Positions 8,257 to 19,174 are shown, counted from the stretch's first letter. The stretch: DNA of 64,000 nucleotides from Pseudomonadota bacterium (GCA_014584465.1 JACTMU010000097.1:22683-86682), one strand, 5' to 3'. Made by a program: numbers and translations. The notes: generated from the sequence alone by a model not told the origin.

Positions 8257-9580
8257 AATGGCTCAAAAAGTTCGATCTAGCTTGAAAGTCCAACCATCAA
8301 ATCATTTGAAACGCTGGGGATTGGAACATGGGCATTTGATGCATTGGCGCAAATGGTTACTTGTTTTGAGCCTTGCTCCGGCAACAGCTAATGGAGATCT
8401 GATTCGCATTGAATCAGAGAGCCTTTGGGGTCTTCGCAGAAACGCACAGGACCATCTGGCCTCTCCTCTGGAGGAGTTCTTTCAACTTCACTATCTTTCA
8501 GATGAAAAGGGCTTGAGTTTTGATTCGAGTTTTTCGCTCTATGATGACCCCGTCACACTTGGCAACCAAGGAGAGTTTCATCTCTATACGATGAATTTAA
8601 GGTATGGCCTACTCGAAAATCGCCTTCAGTTGAGCTTAGGACGAAGCTTCAATAGCGAAACCTCGGTCAAGCCTTTGTCCATGGATCTTCTCAACGTCGA
8701 ATATGCCCTTCTCAAGCGTGAGCTCTATCTTGGAACCTTCTTGGGGTACGAAGGTGCCCAAGGTGAAACCAGCTCTTCGGATCTGCGTTCTCAGGTTGCG
8801 GGGCTTTATCTCAACTATCGCCCACACTTCTTGGATCTTCCAAGAGTTCGAATCAAGTTTGAACGTCGTCAGACCGACACGACGCTCGTTCGTTCAAACA
8901 ATCTCTTTGCCTACGCTTTTTTGCAGCCTCTCCCAGGCCATCTGAGTCCTGAAGTCTATGTGGAGGGTGAAACCTATCTTGAAAACCTCGTGGGGAGAAA
9001 GATTGAGGTTGGAGCCGACCTCTATCCCAACACGCAATCTTCAATTGGGGTGAGCTATCTCCGATATGAAGATCAAGACGCTCTCTCTCAGGAGAGAACT
9101 CTGTTTTCTATTTTTTCTCAAGGTGTTTTGCAGGAGTATTCGGTGAAGATGGGTTATCAAATCCGACGATTCTTTGTGCCCTCTTTGAAGATCTCCTATG
9201 ATGAATATCCCTTTCAGGGAACAAAGACAACTTCTGGTGGTAAAATGGAGGTTGGTTTTGTAGGGCAATCTGCACGGAATCGATATGAGGGGAAACTGGT
9301 CTATCTAAAGAGTTACGGTGGATGGTTGACTGGACTTGAGATATCTGCTTCGCAGACCCTGATTCATGATTTTGAGCTATTGGAGAAGATCGAGGTTGGC
9401 TACTATGAAAAGATCACTCAATCCAAGAGGTGGGTCTTCTCTTCGCAAATGGGCATGAATGCATGGGTTTGGAACCACTTTCGCCTCTACTTCGGTGGCG
9501 AGTTGAACAACAACAACCTCTTTGCTGCGGATGCAAGGGTGCTTGCCAAACTCACCTATTTGTTTTGGAAGGAGTTGTAA
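8240..9580 (+). CDS. Predicted outer-membrane beta-barrel protein in cytochrome operon
   Basis: Signal-like hydrophobic segment LLVLSLAPATA then alternating amphipathic segments (MNLRYGLLENRLQLSLGRSF, VGADLYPNTQSSIGVSYLRY, EYSVKMGYQIRRF, HFRLYFGGELNN); no heme motif. Confidence 0.7.
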   Translation: MFSIAEMAQKVRSSLKVQPSNHLKRWGLEHGHLMHWRKWLLVLSLAPATANGDLIRIESESLWGLRRNAQDHLASPLEEFFQLHYLSDEKGLSFDSSFSLYDDPVTLGNQGEFHLYTMNLRYGLLENRLQLSLGRSFNSETSVKPLSMDLLNVEYALLKRELYLGTFLGYEGAQGETSSSDLRSQVAGLYLNYRPHFLDLPRVRIKFERRQTDTTLVRSNNLFAYAFLQPLPGHLSPEVYVEGETYLENLVGRKIEVGADLYPNTQSSIGVSYLRYEDQDALSQERTLFSIFSQGVLQEYSVKMGYQIRRFFVPSLKISYDEYPFQGTKTTSGGKMEVGFVGQSARNRYEGKLVYLKSYGGWLTGLEISASQTLIHDFELLEKIEVGYYEKITQSKRWVFSSQMGMNAWVWNHFRLYFGGELNNNNLFAADARVLAKLTYLFWKEL

Positions 9581-10219
9581 ATGGACCGCTCCACGATGTT
9601 TCGTCGAATTCATAATTGGCAGGTGATACTCACAGTCTTGGTGATCGTCATGGTGCCTTGGTCCCGTGGGACCTCGAATTCTCAGATTGAACCCATCTAT
9701 CGGCGCTTTGACCTCAAATTTCACAAGAGACACTCTTTTGTATCACAGACGCTGACCTGCACCCATTGCCACAATGTCGAAGAGAAGAGCAAAGGGGGAG
9801 GTGAACTTACTGCAACCGACGCCCTCAAGACGGCAACCTTCAATCGGCCGCTGGGTCAAATTTGTCATGAGTGTCATAAAGAAAAACGCCGTGGATTTGA
9901 GAGCGCCCCAACAGGTTGCTACCAGTGTCATCAGAGTTTTGAGGATTTGGGTCGCATTCAACCTCAAAGCCATGCTATTGTGGGATGGAAAAGCGACCAC
10001 GGTACACAGGCTCGAATTGCAGGAAATGAATGTTTTTTGTGTCATCGCAATTCCCAATGTGTTAAGTGCCACCTCCACCGGAGTGATCTTGAGATGAACA
10101 ATCATGGCCGCAACTTTCGTTTTTTTCACTCCATACAAGCACGTATGGAACCCCATCGGTGCGACAGTTGTCACACGCCAACCTATTGCTCGCGGTGCCA
10201 CCTAGGAGGCACTAAATGA
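9581..10219 (+). CDS. Multiheme c-type cytochrome, 7 CXXCH
   Basis: CTHCH, CHECH, CYQCH, CFLCH, CVKCH, CDSCH, CSRCH; N-terminal signal segment. Confidence 0.92.
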   Translation: MDRSTMFRRIHNWQVILTVLVIVMVPWSRGTSNSQIEPIYRRFDLKFHKRHSFVSQTLTCTHCHNVEEKSKGGGELTATDALKTATFNRPLGQICHECHKEKRRGFESAPTGCYQCHQSFEDLGRIQPQSHAIVGWKSDHGTQARIAGNECFLCHRNSQCVKCHLHRSDLEMNNHGRNFRFFHSIQARMEPHRCDSCHTPTYCSRCHLGGTK

Positions 10220-10548
10220 GTCTCGTTTCGAATTGGGTAGGGAGGCCTTGGCTCCCCTATTTTCTGATGGTGACAACCCTTGCCGTTCTCTCTTGCTCCC
10301 AAGATCGTCAATATGAAAATTATGGAGACATTCGAACTTCTCCCGGTGGAATCTCGTTGATTGATCCTGAGGAGCACGGCGGTGGATATGGACGAACTTC
10401 ATGCCTCGTCTGCCACAACTTAGAGCTCAATTTGCATCGAAGCGAAGGATCGTCATTTTCCAATGCCGAACAGCTCAATGATACGATCAGAGAAAACGGG
10501 GGTTCTACCTTTTGCCTTAAGTGCCATGGTGCCAATGGAACTGACTAG
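10216..10548 (+). CDS. Diheme c-type cytochrome, probable lipoprotein
   Basis: TTLAVLSCSQD lipobox-like; CLVCH and CLKCH; 4-nt overlap with upstream gene. Confidence 0.85.
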   Translation: MSLVSNWVGRPWLPYFLMVTTLAVLSCSQDRQYENYGDIRTSPGGISLIDPEEHGGGYGRTSCLVCHNLELNLHRSEGSSFSNAEQLNDTIRENGGSTFCLKCHGANGTD

Positions 10549-11062
10549 ACACTCATCCTTAGTTTTTTTACTTCTTCTCTTCACGTTCTGTGCCGCCTTC
10601 ACAAATGGCCAAGCCGAGGAGGGTCGCCCCAGTTTGGGAGTGCAGCAGATCGAGCTTCAGCCGCCGAGCAAATCTGTGGATTCGAACTGTCGTGATTGTC
10701 ATCTGCGAAGGTACCGAACTGAAATTCCAGAAAAGCGCACTCTGGAGCGAAAACATACAAACATATCACTCAACCACGGCGGTTTAGAGATCTCGTGCAA
10801 CCATTGTCATGACATCAACAAATACAATCTCTTGCTCCACACAGAGGAGTTCCCGGCAACGTTTCAAAACCCAAGCCCTCTTTGCCATCGATGCCACTCC
10901 ATGAAGTATCGTGATTGGCAAATAGGAATTCATGGAAAGCGAATGGGTGGATGGAGCCGACAAGCCATTGGTCAAATAGAACCGCCGAAACGACTTCAAC
11001 TCCACTGCACCGAATGTCACAACAGTCACTCCGTAAAGTTCAAAAAGATGATCGCCAGATAA
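10535..11062 (+). CDS. Tetraheme c-type cytochrome
   Basis: Start MELTRHSSLVFLLLLFTFCAAFTNGQA; CRDCH, CNHCH, CHRCH, CTECH; overlaps upstream gene. Confidence 0.88.
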   Translation: MELTRHSSLVFLLLLFTFCAAFTNGQAEEGRPSLGVQQIELQPPSKSVDSNCRDCHLRRYRTEIPEKRTLERKHTNISLNHGGLEISCNHCHDINKYNLLLHTEEFPATFQNPSPLCHRCHSMKYRDWQIGIHGKRMGGWSRQAIGQIEPPKRLQLHCTECHNSHSVKFKKMIAR

Positions 11063-11155
11063 GTGCCAGGTTCCGAATGCTGGACGCACCCAGATGTAAT
11101 GTCCGAACAGGATCTTGAATTTGACTTGCTGTGCCCAGCAAACGGAACCTGGCAC
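11063..11155. repeat. Intergenic inverted repeat GTGCCAGGTTCCG...CGGAACCTGGCAC
   Basis: Perfect 13-bp arms at 11063-11075 and 11143-11155, with inner GCTGG/CCAGC arms offset by 3 nt on each side. Confidence 0.8.
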
Positions 11156-11158
11156 CTT

Positions 11159-13420
11159 TCAGTCGAGGATCAGATGGTCATCCTTAATCTTGGCAGAGAC
11201 TTTTCCACCCTTGGTGAGGGATCCAAAGAGAATCTCGTGAGCTAAGGGCTTTTTAAGATGCTCATCCACGGTGCGTCCGAGGGGGCGAGCTCCGTACTTG
11301 GGATCAAATCCTTTAACTAAGAGCCATCGAAGGACGTCGTCGGTGACATTCAGAGCGATCTTCTTCTCTTTGAGTTGCAACTGAAGCTCTTCCACAAATT
11401 TTCGTACGACCCGAATCAACATCTCCTCACCAAGCTCTGAAAAGAGAACGATGGCCTCCAAACGATTGAGAAACTCCGGAGTAAAGACCTTTTTGATGGC
11501 ATCCAACCGTTTGTTTTGACCACCGTCGGACTGAATGCCGATCCTCTGCTGCATCCCTTCACTCGATCCCGCATTGGTGGTCATAATGACAATGGCATGC
11601 CGAAAATCCGCCTTTCTCCCATTCGAATCGGTCAACGTTCCATGATCCATCACCTGCAGCAAAATATTATAGATATCAGGGTGGGCCTTCTCAATCTCGT
11701 CAAGGAGAAGGACACAATAGGGGCTTTTTAGAAGAGCGTCGGTCAGCAGTCCACCCTCTTCATATCCCACATATCCCGGCGGGGCTCCGACAAGACGGGC
11801 GACAGAGTGCTTCTCTGCGTATTCACTCATATCAAAGCGCAAAAACCGAGTGCCGAGCAGTGCCGCCAGTTGCTTTGAAAGTTCCGTCTTCCCCACTCCA
11901 GTGGGACCCGCAAAGAGAAACGATCCCACGGGCTTGTCAACTCTGCCTAAACCTGATCGAGAGAGCTTGATCGACTCAACGACTCTGTGAATGGCCTCCT
12001 TTTGGCCAAAAATAGTCCCATTGAGTCTCTCTTCCAGATGAGCCAGTGACTCGCGATCATTGGAACTTACAGTGAGCTCCGGCATCTGAACCATCTTGGC
12101 CACAACCTTCTCGACATCCTTCACTCGAATCCGGCGATGAGACTTCGTCTTCGACTGAAGACGCACGCGAGCCCCAACCTCATCCATCACGTCAATGGCC
12201 TTGTCCGGCAGATGCCGGTCTTGGATGAATCGCGCCGAAAGCTCGACGGCAGCTCGAATCGCTCCCGAATCAAAAGTCACCTTGTGGTGCTTCTCATAGC
12301 GCTCCTTCAAACCCTCTAGAATTTCAATGGTCTCCTCAACAGTGGGCTCAGTTACATCAACTCTTTGAAATCTCCGCGCCAATGCTCGATCTTTTTCGAT
12401 TTGATTTCGGTAATCCTTGTAGGTGGTCGACCCAATCACACTGATCCGTCCACTTGCAAGACTTGGTTTAAGCAGATTGGACCCATCCATAGAGCCCCCC
12501 GAAGTGCTTCCGGCACCTACGATGGTGTGGATCTCATCGATAAACAAAATCGCACCTTCGATGCTCTCAAGTTCATGGACCACAGACTTGAGCCTCTCTT
12601 CGAAATCCCCCCGATATTTGGTACCCGCAAGGAGACTCCCCATGTCCAGTGAGTAGATTGTGCATCTTTTCAGTGGGTCGGGAACGCTCTCCTCCACAAT
12701 TCGAAGCGCAAGGCCATCTGCTATGGCCGTCTTTCCCACACCCGGCTCTCCGATCAACAGCGGATTGTTCTTGGTTCTTCGCATTAGGACCTGAACAACA
12801 CGTTCAATTGTCTCTTCACGCCCAATCAGGGGATCAATCAACCCAGATCGAGCTCTCTCATTGAGATTGACTGCAAAGGCCTCAAGAGCCGAGCCTCTCT
12901 CTCTATTTTCTTGAGTGGTGGACTCCGAATCTCCACCCCTCTCCTCAACTTTGAGAGGAAGAAGAGAGTTTCTTCGACCATGAGAGATGTATTGAATCAC
13001 CTCAAAGCGACCAACCCCCTGTTTGTTGAGATAGTAAACGGCGTGAGAATCACCTTCTTGAAAAAGAGCTACCAAAAGACTTGCACAAGTCACTTCACCT
13101 TTTCCAGAACTTTGCACCTGAATTGCGGCCCTCTGAATGAGCCGATGAAACGCCAGTGTCAGCTCGGGTCGCCACATTTTAGGTGAGGAGTCCAGAAGTT
13201 CTTTACTGACTTTGGGACAATTTTCTTTAAAGAAGCCTTTCAGCTCCTCCTCGAGAGTCTCCAGGTTGGCTCCACAACCAACCAAAATTTCACAAACTTC
13301 AGAATCTCTTAGAAGAGCAAAGAGAACATGCTCAAGGCAAACAAACTCATGAGCCTTCTTTGCAGCTTCGTCTACGGCCTGGTTAAGTATCTTTTCGACA
13401 TCGGGGCTGAGCACCGTCAA
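11159..13420 (-). CDS. clpA: ATP-dependent Clp protease ATP-binding subunit ClpA
   Basis: Clp N domain; two AAA domains [15 protein letters not shown] and [53 protein letters not shown]. Confidence 0.93.
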   Translation of the reverse strand: MTVLSPDVEKILNQAVDEAAKKAHEFVCLEHVLFALLRDSEVCEILVGCGANLETLEEELKGFFKENCPKVSKELLDSSPKMWRPELTLAFHRLIQRAAIQVQSSGKGEVTCASLLVALFQEGDSHAVYYLNKQGVGRFEVIQYISHGRRNSLLPLKVEERGGDSESTTQENRERGSALEAFAVNLNERARSGLIDPLIGREETIERVVQVLMRRTKNNPLLIGEPGVGKTAIADGLALRIVEESVPDPLKRCTIYSLDMGSLLAGTKYRGDFEERLKSVVHELESIEGAILFIDEIHTIVGAGSTSGGSMDGSNLLKPSLASGRISVIGSTTYKDYRNQIEKDRALARRFQRVDVTEPTVEETIEILEGLKERYEKHHKVTFDSGAIRAAVELSARFIQDRHLPDKAIDVMDEVGARVRLQSKTKSHRRIRVKDVEKVVAKMVQMPELTVSSNDRESLAHLEERLNGTIFGQKEAIHRVVESIKLSRSGLGRVDKPVGSFLFAGPTGVGKTELSKQLAALLGTRFLRFDMSEYAEKHSVARLVGAPPGYVGYEEGGLLTDALLKSPYCVLLLDEIEKAHPDIYNILLQVMDHGTLTDSNGRKADFRHAIVIMTTNAGSSEGMQQRIGIQSDGGQNKRLDAIKKVFTPEFLNRLEAIVLFSELGEEMLIRVVRKFVEELQLQLKEKKIALNVTDDVLRWLLVKGFDPKYGARPLGRTVDEHLKKPLAHEILFGSLTKGGKVSAKIKDDHLILD

Positions 13421-13490
13421 CCTCCTTCACATTCGCGTCTCTATGCATCGATAGCACGGGGTCGTTCGCCATTCACTGCCAATCACTGAA

Positions 13491-14366
13491 TCACTGTCCG
13501 ATCACGGCCTCGATGGTGAAGCTCTCACCGCCTTGGGTGGAAAATCTTACGGCAACACACGGACCCACGATCATATGGCTGATCTCGTGGTTGTCGCCCG
13601 AGATCACTGTGGGGATGGCCGATTGAATCTGATGGCCCATCTCATTGAGTTCGGTTTTGGCAAGACCAAATATTTGGTTGCAAATTTCGCCGGCCGCGTC
13701 TCGAAACTCCTCCGTGATGGTCGTAGATTTTTCTCCCAACATCCGCTCGATTATGCCCAAAAAACACTTTTTTGTAAAGGAGACTGCCATGCTTCCTTGA
13801 TAATATTGACTGTTCATAGGAACGACCGCAGAGATATCTCCACTGATCTGCCCCTTGGTTCTTAAAAAGATATTCTCTTTGACGGCTTCTGTTCTGCAAG
13901 TCTCTAAAAGGACCCTGAGCGTCGCCTTTATGAAGGGATTGATGAAATTGACATCAACCTTGTAGGGTTCACTCTTCTGATTATCTGCGCCCCCCAACAC
14001 TCGACTCGCGTACATAAGGATTCGATCCTCATCAAAGGGCTTTTCCAGATATTTGATGTGCTCCTGCTCCTTTCCAATGTATTCCGACTCCAGAAATGCT
14101 GAGAGCACAATCACCAATTTAGGTCGTAGAGATAAATCAAGGCCTCGAATGACGTTGACGAGACTCATTCCATCCATTTTTGGCATCTTAATGTCGGTGA
14201 TGACCAAATCAAACTTCTGTCTGGTCATTTTCACATGGGCATCGGATCCGTCTGTCGTCTCAATCACGCGAACAGGAAAGGAGCTCTCCAAAAGAGATTT
14301 CAAAAGCCTTCTGATGTCCTCCTCGTCATCAACGACAAGAGCTGTTTTTTTAGCTGCTTCTGCCAT
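13491..14366 (-). CDS. Response regulator receiver fused to CheX-like domain
   Basis: ALVVDDEEDIRRLL, DLVITDIKMPKMDGM, KYLEKPFDEDRI; C-terminal SQYYQGSMAVSFTKKCFLGIIERMLGE...DAAGEICNQIFGLAKTEL is CheX-like. Confidence 0.85.
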   Translation of the reverse strand: MAEAAKKTALVVDDEEDIRRLLKSLLESSFPVRVIETTDGSDAHVKMTRQKFDLVITDIKMPKMDGMSLVNVIRGLDLSLRPKLVIVLSAFLESEYIGKEQEHIKYLEKPFDEDRILMYASRVLGGADNQKSEPYKVDVNFINPFIKATLRVLLETCRTEAVKENIFLRTKGQISGDISAVVPMNSQYYQGSMAVSFTKKCFLGIIERMLGEKSTTITEEFRDAAGEICNQIFGLAKTELNEMGHQIQSAIPTVISGDNHEISHMIVGPCVAVRFSTQGGESFTIEAVIGQ

Positions 14367-14399
14367 CCAACTTCCTCAATCCATTTATGATCGAACTTC

Positions 14400-15878
14400 C
14401 TACTTCTCGTCACTTCTGCCATCAAATGTAAATATTTTTTCTTCTCCGTCCATCGTCGTGGTCATATGCACAGGGCGCGTCCAAATCTTAAAGACATTCT
14501 CAAGAGTCGCCATCATATAGTCGGGCTGCATATCCACTCCCTCATGCATGTGCACAAGCATCATTTCTCCACGATTCTTATAGTTCCCATCGTCGATGCG
14601 AATGATCGGCTGCCCCCAGTTGGTGAGTTGAAAGAGAAGTTTCTTTTTAATGGCGGGAAAATCTCTTGTGTCAATCTCATATTGACCCGTTCGCCGGTTG
14701 AACTTATAGACGAACATCTTGTTTTCCATACAAAACTCTTCCGTCAAAAATTCATCGATGAACATCACATCGTTGTAATCACGACGAATGTCGAAGATTT
14801 TTTGACGCCCCAACCCCAACTTTCGGTCCCAATTGCGCCGCTCCCTCACATCTTGACATTGGTCCCATTCGCTTCCAAATCTTCCCTTGTTCCAACGCTC
14901 TTCAATGTTTCGAAAGAGTTCAATTCCCACCTTGTAGGGGTTGAAACTGGTCGGCGACATCGCCACGGTGCCGCTATGATGATCTGCATAATCAACCACT
15001 TCACTCGCCTTGAGAATCTTTTCCACCATCAAGGTCGTGTGCCAAAATGAGGCCCAGCCTTCATTCATAATCTTGGTCATTCCTTGTGGCGCAAAGTAGT
15101 AGGCCTCGTTGCGAATGATCGAGAGCACATCCTGCTGCCAGTTTGAAAGTGGAGCAAAGTGAAGTAGAAATTTCAGAACATCTCGCTCAGGCTTTGGCGG
15201 AAACTTTCTCTGATCCCTCTCCTGTTGGGCCATCTTCTCTCTTTGAGCTTTGACAAATTCAGGGGGGTTGATGAACGAATCCATGTACTCCCGATCCACA
15301 GGCAGGAGATAACGATCATCTCGACCTTGATTCTCCTCCTCTTTCTGTTCTCTACTTCCTTTTTCTGGACCTAGGTAGGGACTGTATCGATCGATGAGGT
15401 TTTCAAGACTCAAGCAGGTATCTACGAAGGACTCCACCGCCTCAATCCCAAAGCGATCCATGTATCTTCGAATCCGAGAAGCATGATTGGCCATTGTATC
15501 AATCATCTTTCGATCGGTGGGAGCAAACCATTGATTGTTCTTGAAAAAATCACAGTGACCAAAAACGTGCGCCATAACCAGTTTCTGATCGACAAAGGCA
15601 TTACCTTCCATCAAGTAGGCATAACAGGGATCGGTGTTGATCACCATCTCGTAGATTTTAGAGAGACCGTATTCATATCCCTTGGAAAGCGATTCGTACT
15701 CCATACCGAATCGCCAATGGGGATATCGAACAGGAAAACCTCCGTAGGCCGCAAACTGGTTCATCTGTTTGTAGGTGATGACCTCAAAGATGGTCTCAAA
15801 GAAATCAAGACCGTAATTCTTTGCATACCCTACGATCTCTCGCCGTGCCTTCTCAAGCTCCGGGGTCAACATCGCCAT
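14400..15878 (-). CDS. SpoVR family protein
   Basis: YEMVINTDPCYAYLMEGNAFVDQKLVMAHVFGHCDFFKNN, NEGWASFWH, NPYKVGIELFRNIEERW. Confidence 0.93.
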   Translation of the reverse strand: MAMLTPELEKARREIVGYAKNYGLDFFETIFEVITYKQMNQFAAYGGFPVRYPHWRFGMEYESLSKGYEYGLSKIYEMVINTDPCYAYLMEGNAFVDQKLVMAHVFGHCDFFKNNQWFAPTDRKMIDTMANHASRIRRYMDRFGIEAVESFVDTCLSLENLIDRYSPYLGPEKGSREQKEEENQGRDDRYLLPVDREYMDSFINPPEFVKAQREKMAQQERDQRKFPPKPERDVLKFLLHFAPLSNWQQDVLSIIRNEAYYFAPQGMTKIMNEGWASFWHTTLMVEKILKASEVVDYADHHSGTVAMSPTSFNPYKVGIELFRNIEERWNKGRFGSEWDQCQDVRERRNWDRKLGLGRQKIFDIRRDYNDVMFIDEFLTEEFCMENKMFVYKFNRRTGQYEIDTRDFPAIKKKLLFQLTNWGQPIIRIDDGNYKNRGEMMLVHMHEGVDMQPDYMMATLENVFKIWTRPVHMTTTMDGEEKIFTFDGRSDEK

Positions 15879-15881
15879 AAA

Positions 15882-16982
15882 CTAACGCCCCTTCCCCAAA
15901 AAGTCCTTGATCGAGTTCATGATTTTATCGCGATTTTCAATCTTACTCACGGTCAACCGCTCTTCATTTGGAAACTCTTTTGTGAGATCTCTCAAAAACT
16001 GACCACTTCCATACTTACTCTCTACCTGGCCATAACTAAACTGATTCACATTGGGTAAGAAAAAGGATCTCAAAAGGTTGATGCAGATTCGAGTGTCTTC
16101 ACCACTCCAGTTGTCCCCGTCACTAAAATGAAAGGGGTAGATGTTCCAAGAGCTGCTGGGGTAGTCTTCCCCAATGATCTGTTGACAAAGCTTGTAGGCA
16201 GAACTGATCAACGTACCACCGGATTCACTTGTTCGAAAAAAGGTATCTTCATCAACCTCTTTGGCTGCGGCATCGTGAATGATAAACCGGGTCTCAAGTC
16301 CCTTGTAGTGACGCTTAAGCCACGCATTGATCCAGAAACTCTCAAGCCGAACAATCTCCTTTTGCTCCTCACCCATCGACCCCGAGACATCCATCATGTA
16401 GATGACCACTGCATTGGCCTGGGGCTTGACCACCTCTTTAAAGGATCTGTATCGATAGTCATTGCGAATGGGAATAACCACTGGGTTTTCCGGATCGTAA
16501 GCACCTGAACTTATGTACCTCTTAAGAGCTCTCTTGTAGGTACTCTTAAAATGTTTAAGCCCCTCGGGTCCTACAGGAGCCAAACCCGAATACTTGATCT
16601 GTTTGACCTCTGTGTTTTTATTTCCCTTAGGTTCGATGCGCGGAAGCTCAAGCGTCTCCCCCAAAATGTCAGCAAGCTCTTCAAGTGTGATGTCAACTTC
16701 TAAGACATGTTCACCAGGTGTATCCCCAGCTTGGCCAGGGCCTTGACCGGGATCACCTCCCAATGGATCTCCAGGGTTTCCTTGACCTTGACCTACGCCC
16801 CCACTCTGTTTAGGACCATATTTGAAGGTCGGTATATCAATGTGAGGAATCGGAATGCGCACATAATCCTTTTCGCGCTTTCCGATCATCTCCCCGTGAG
16901 TGATGTACTTTTTAAAATCCTCTTTGATTCGACCCTTAATGATGTCTCTAAACCGACTGTGATCTTCTTGAATGCTCATCAA
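15882..16982 (-). CDS. DUF444 (YeaH/YhbH) family protein with VWA-like region
   Basis: [37 protein letters not shown]; located between spoVR and prkA. Confidence 0.92.
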   Translation of the reverse strand: MMSIQEDHSRFRDIIKGRIKEDFKKYITHGEMIGKREKDYVRIPIPHIDIPTFKYGPKQSGGVGQGQGNPGDPLGGDPGQGPGQAGDTPGEHVLEVDITLEELADILGETLELPRIEPKGNKNTEVKQIKYSGLAPVGPEGLKHFKSTYKRALKRYISSGAYDPENPVVIPIRNDYRYRSFKEVVKPQANAVVIYMMDVSGSMGEEQKEIVRLESFWINAWLKRHYKGLETRFIIHDAAAKEVDEDTFFRTSESGGTLISSAYKLCQQIIGEDYPSSSWNIYPFHFSDGDNWSGEDTRICINLLRSFFLPNVNQFSYGQVESKYGSGQFLRDLTKEFPNEERLTVSKIENRDKIMNSIKDFLGKGR

Positions 16983-17010
16983 AATGTCCTATCTTGACTA
17001 CAGGCTTTGG

Positions 17011-19107
17011 CTATTTATTCTTCACATCTCCACGAGCAAAGATGCTGGCAACATACTGAAGCACATCCGTAGCGGAGATCTCATCATAACCATAATCCTT
17101 AATCAAACGAGTTTTGACAATTTCGATCTTCTCTTGGGTATCCTTATCAGCCACCGAAGAGACCATGGAGGTGAGCTTGATGCTGTCCTTCTGATCTTCA
17201 AACAGTTTAAGTTCAAGAGCTTTATGCAACCGCTCGTTGGTCTTATAGTCAAATTTCTTATTGTCTAGAGCCAAACGTCCAATAAATCCCATGATCTCTC
17301 TTCGAAAGTCGTCCTTCCGTGATTCGGGAATTTCAATCTTTTCTTCAATGGACCTCATCAACCGCTCATCGGGTTCTTCATCTTGCCCCGTGAATGGATT
17401 ACGAACCTTCTCCCTCTGGGTGTACGCCTTGACATTGTCAATGTAATTTCCACACAAACGAGAAAGAGCACTCTCATCCGCACTGATGGCTCTCTGCACC
17501 TCGGCCTTAATGATGTCCTCATACTCATGCTTGATCACGTTGAGGAGTTCAACAAAATCAACCTTCATCTCATCACTTGAGATCAACGAATGGTGCCTGA
17601 GTCCTGACTCAAGCTCGTTCATAACCATAAAGGGATTCACGGAACCTCGATTGCTCTGTTGAGCATTGACCAAGGAGTTGGAGAGTTTGTCCTGAATGTA
17701 TCGAGGAGAGATTCCATCGAACCCCTCTCGCTCGGTCTCTTTTCGAAGCTCCTTTACGTTGTCCTCAGTGTAATTGGGAAGATACTTCCCATCATAAAGC
17801 TTAAGTTTTTGCATTCGTGTAAGATTGGCCTTCTTTGGTTTTTCCAAGCGAGTGAGAATGGCCCACATCGCAGCCATCTCAATGGTGTGAGGAGCAATGC
17901 TGACTCCACGCAATCTTCGACTGTTGAAATCTTTTTTGTAGATCTTAATTTCATCTTTGAGCTTCGTAATGTAGGGGATGTCAATCTTAACGGTACGATC
18001 ACGAAGAGCTTCCATAAACTCATTGTCCTGCAATCGACGGTACTCGGGCTCATTGGTATGTCCAATGATCACCTCATCAATGTAAGTTTGAGCAAATTTC
18101 TTGGGTTTAACCCTATGCTCCTGCGAAGCCCCAAGAAGATCGTACAAAAAGGCCACATCAAGCTTCAATACCTCGACAAACTCAATCATGCCTCGATTTG
18201 CAATATTGAATTCTCCGTCAAAGTTAAAGGCACGAGGGTCAGAGTCCGATCCATACTCGGCAATCTTTCGATAGTTGATGTCTCCTGTAAGCTCGGTGCT
18301 ATCCTGATTCTTCTCATCTTTGGGCTGAAAGGTGCCGATCCCGATGCGATCTGCCTCATTAAGAACCAGACGTTTCACTCGCACATAAGAGAGAACTTTG
18401 GAAAGATCACCATGAAAACGATCCATGAGAGACTGAAAGATGAACCGACTGGCAGGACTTAACTCGCCCACAATCTTAACTCGAAAATCTCCTCCTTGCC
18501 CGCGATTGAGTTCGGCTTCCATACGCCCTCGCATTTCGTGGGGAAGCAGCAAGAGGGGCTCCTCATGCATCGGACTTGGAAAGCGCACCACCTCTTTTCC
18601 TAAAAGATCACCAAGCTCCATCTTTTCGTCATACCACTCAAAGGTGTAAAGAGCTCCCTTCTCGGTTCGCGAGTAGTGTTCGACCCCCCGCTTTAAGAGC
18701 CTGCAAATGGTCGATTTTGCGCTACCGACGGGTCCGTGCAGGAGAATCACCCGTTTTTCTGTTCCATATCCCAATGCCGCCGATCGAAGAACATTGACCA
18801 ACTTCATCAAAGGCACATCAAGGCCAAAAACCCCATCTTCTCCTTCACTGATGTTGTCATCAAAAAATTTGTACCGAACGATTTTCTTCTTAAAATCGAT
18901 GTACTCTTCGGTCCCACTTTCAAGGATCATGTCGTACATCCTTTGAAAGGCATTTCGCGTCACCTTAGGATTGCTCTTCACGATGGAAAGATAATCCTCA
19001 AAACTGCCACTCCAGTTTAAATCTTCATATTTCTGACCCGATTGCCATTCATTGATCAACGATTTGAAGTTCATACCGCCCTGATTTGATGACATTACCC
19101 CCTCCAT
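17011..19107 (-). CDS. prkA: PrkA family serine protein kinase (YeaG-like)
   Basis: [53 protein letters not shown]; conserved neighbourhood. Confidence 0.93.
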   Translation of the reverse strand: MEGVMSSNQGGMNFKSLINEWQSGQKYEDLNWSGSFEDYLSIVKSNPKVTRNAFQRMYDMILESGTEEYIDFKKKIVRYKFFDDNISEGEDGVFGLDVPLMKLVNVLRSAALGYGTEKRVILLHGPVGSAKSTICRLLKRGVEHYSRTEKGALYTFEWYDEKMELGDLLGKEVVRFPSPMHEEPLLLLPHEMRGRMEAELNRGQGGDFRVKIVGELSPASRFIFQSLMDRFHGDLSKVLSYVRVKRLVLNEADRIGIGTFQPKDEKNQDSTELTGDINYRKIAEYGSDSDPRAFNFDGEFNIANRGMIEFVEVLKLDVAFLYDLLGASQEHRVKPKKFAQTYIDEVIIGHTNEPEYRRLQDNEFMEALRDRTVKIDIPYITKLKDEIKIYKKDFNSRRLRGVSIAPHTIEMAAMWAILTRLEKPKKANLTRMQKLKLYDGKYLPNYTEDNVKELRKETEREGFDGISPRYIQDKLSNSLVNAQQSNRGSVNPFMVMNELESGLRHHSLISSDEMKVDFVELLNVIKHEYEDIIKAEVQRAISADESALSRLCGNYIDNVKAYTQREKVRNPFTGQDEEPDERLMRSIEEKIEIPESRKDDFRREIMGFIGRLALDNKKFDYKTNERLHKALELKLFEDQKDSIKLTSMVSSVADKDTQEKIEIVKTRLIKDYGYDEISATDVLQYVASIFARGDVKNK

Positions 19108-19145
19108 GTTTTCCTGATTTTTATTATGCCTAATTCCGTAAGAAG

Positions 19146-19174
19146 TTACAACCCAGATCTGGATTACAAACGAG
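19146..19174 (+). repeat. Dispersed short repeat, copy b
   Basis: TTACAACCCAGATCTGGATTACAAACGAG. Confidence 0.4.

Noticed and set aside
17659-18462. 267-aa plus-strand ORF inside prkA
   Set aside because: Antisense shadow of the conserved PrkA reading frame; no domain signature.
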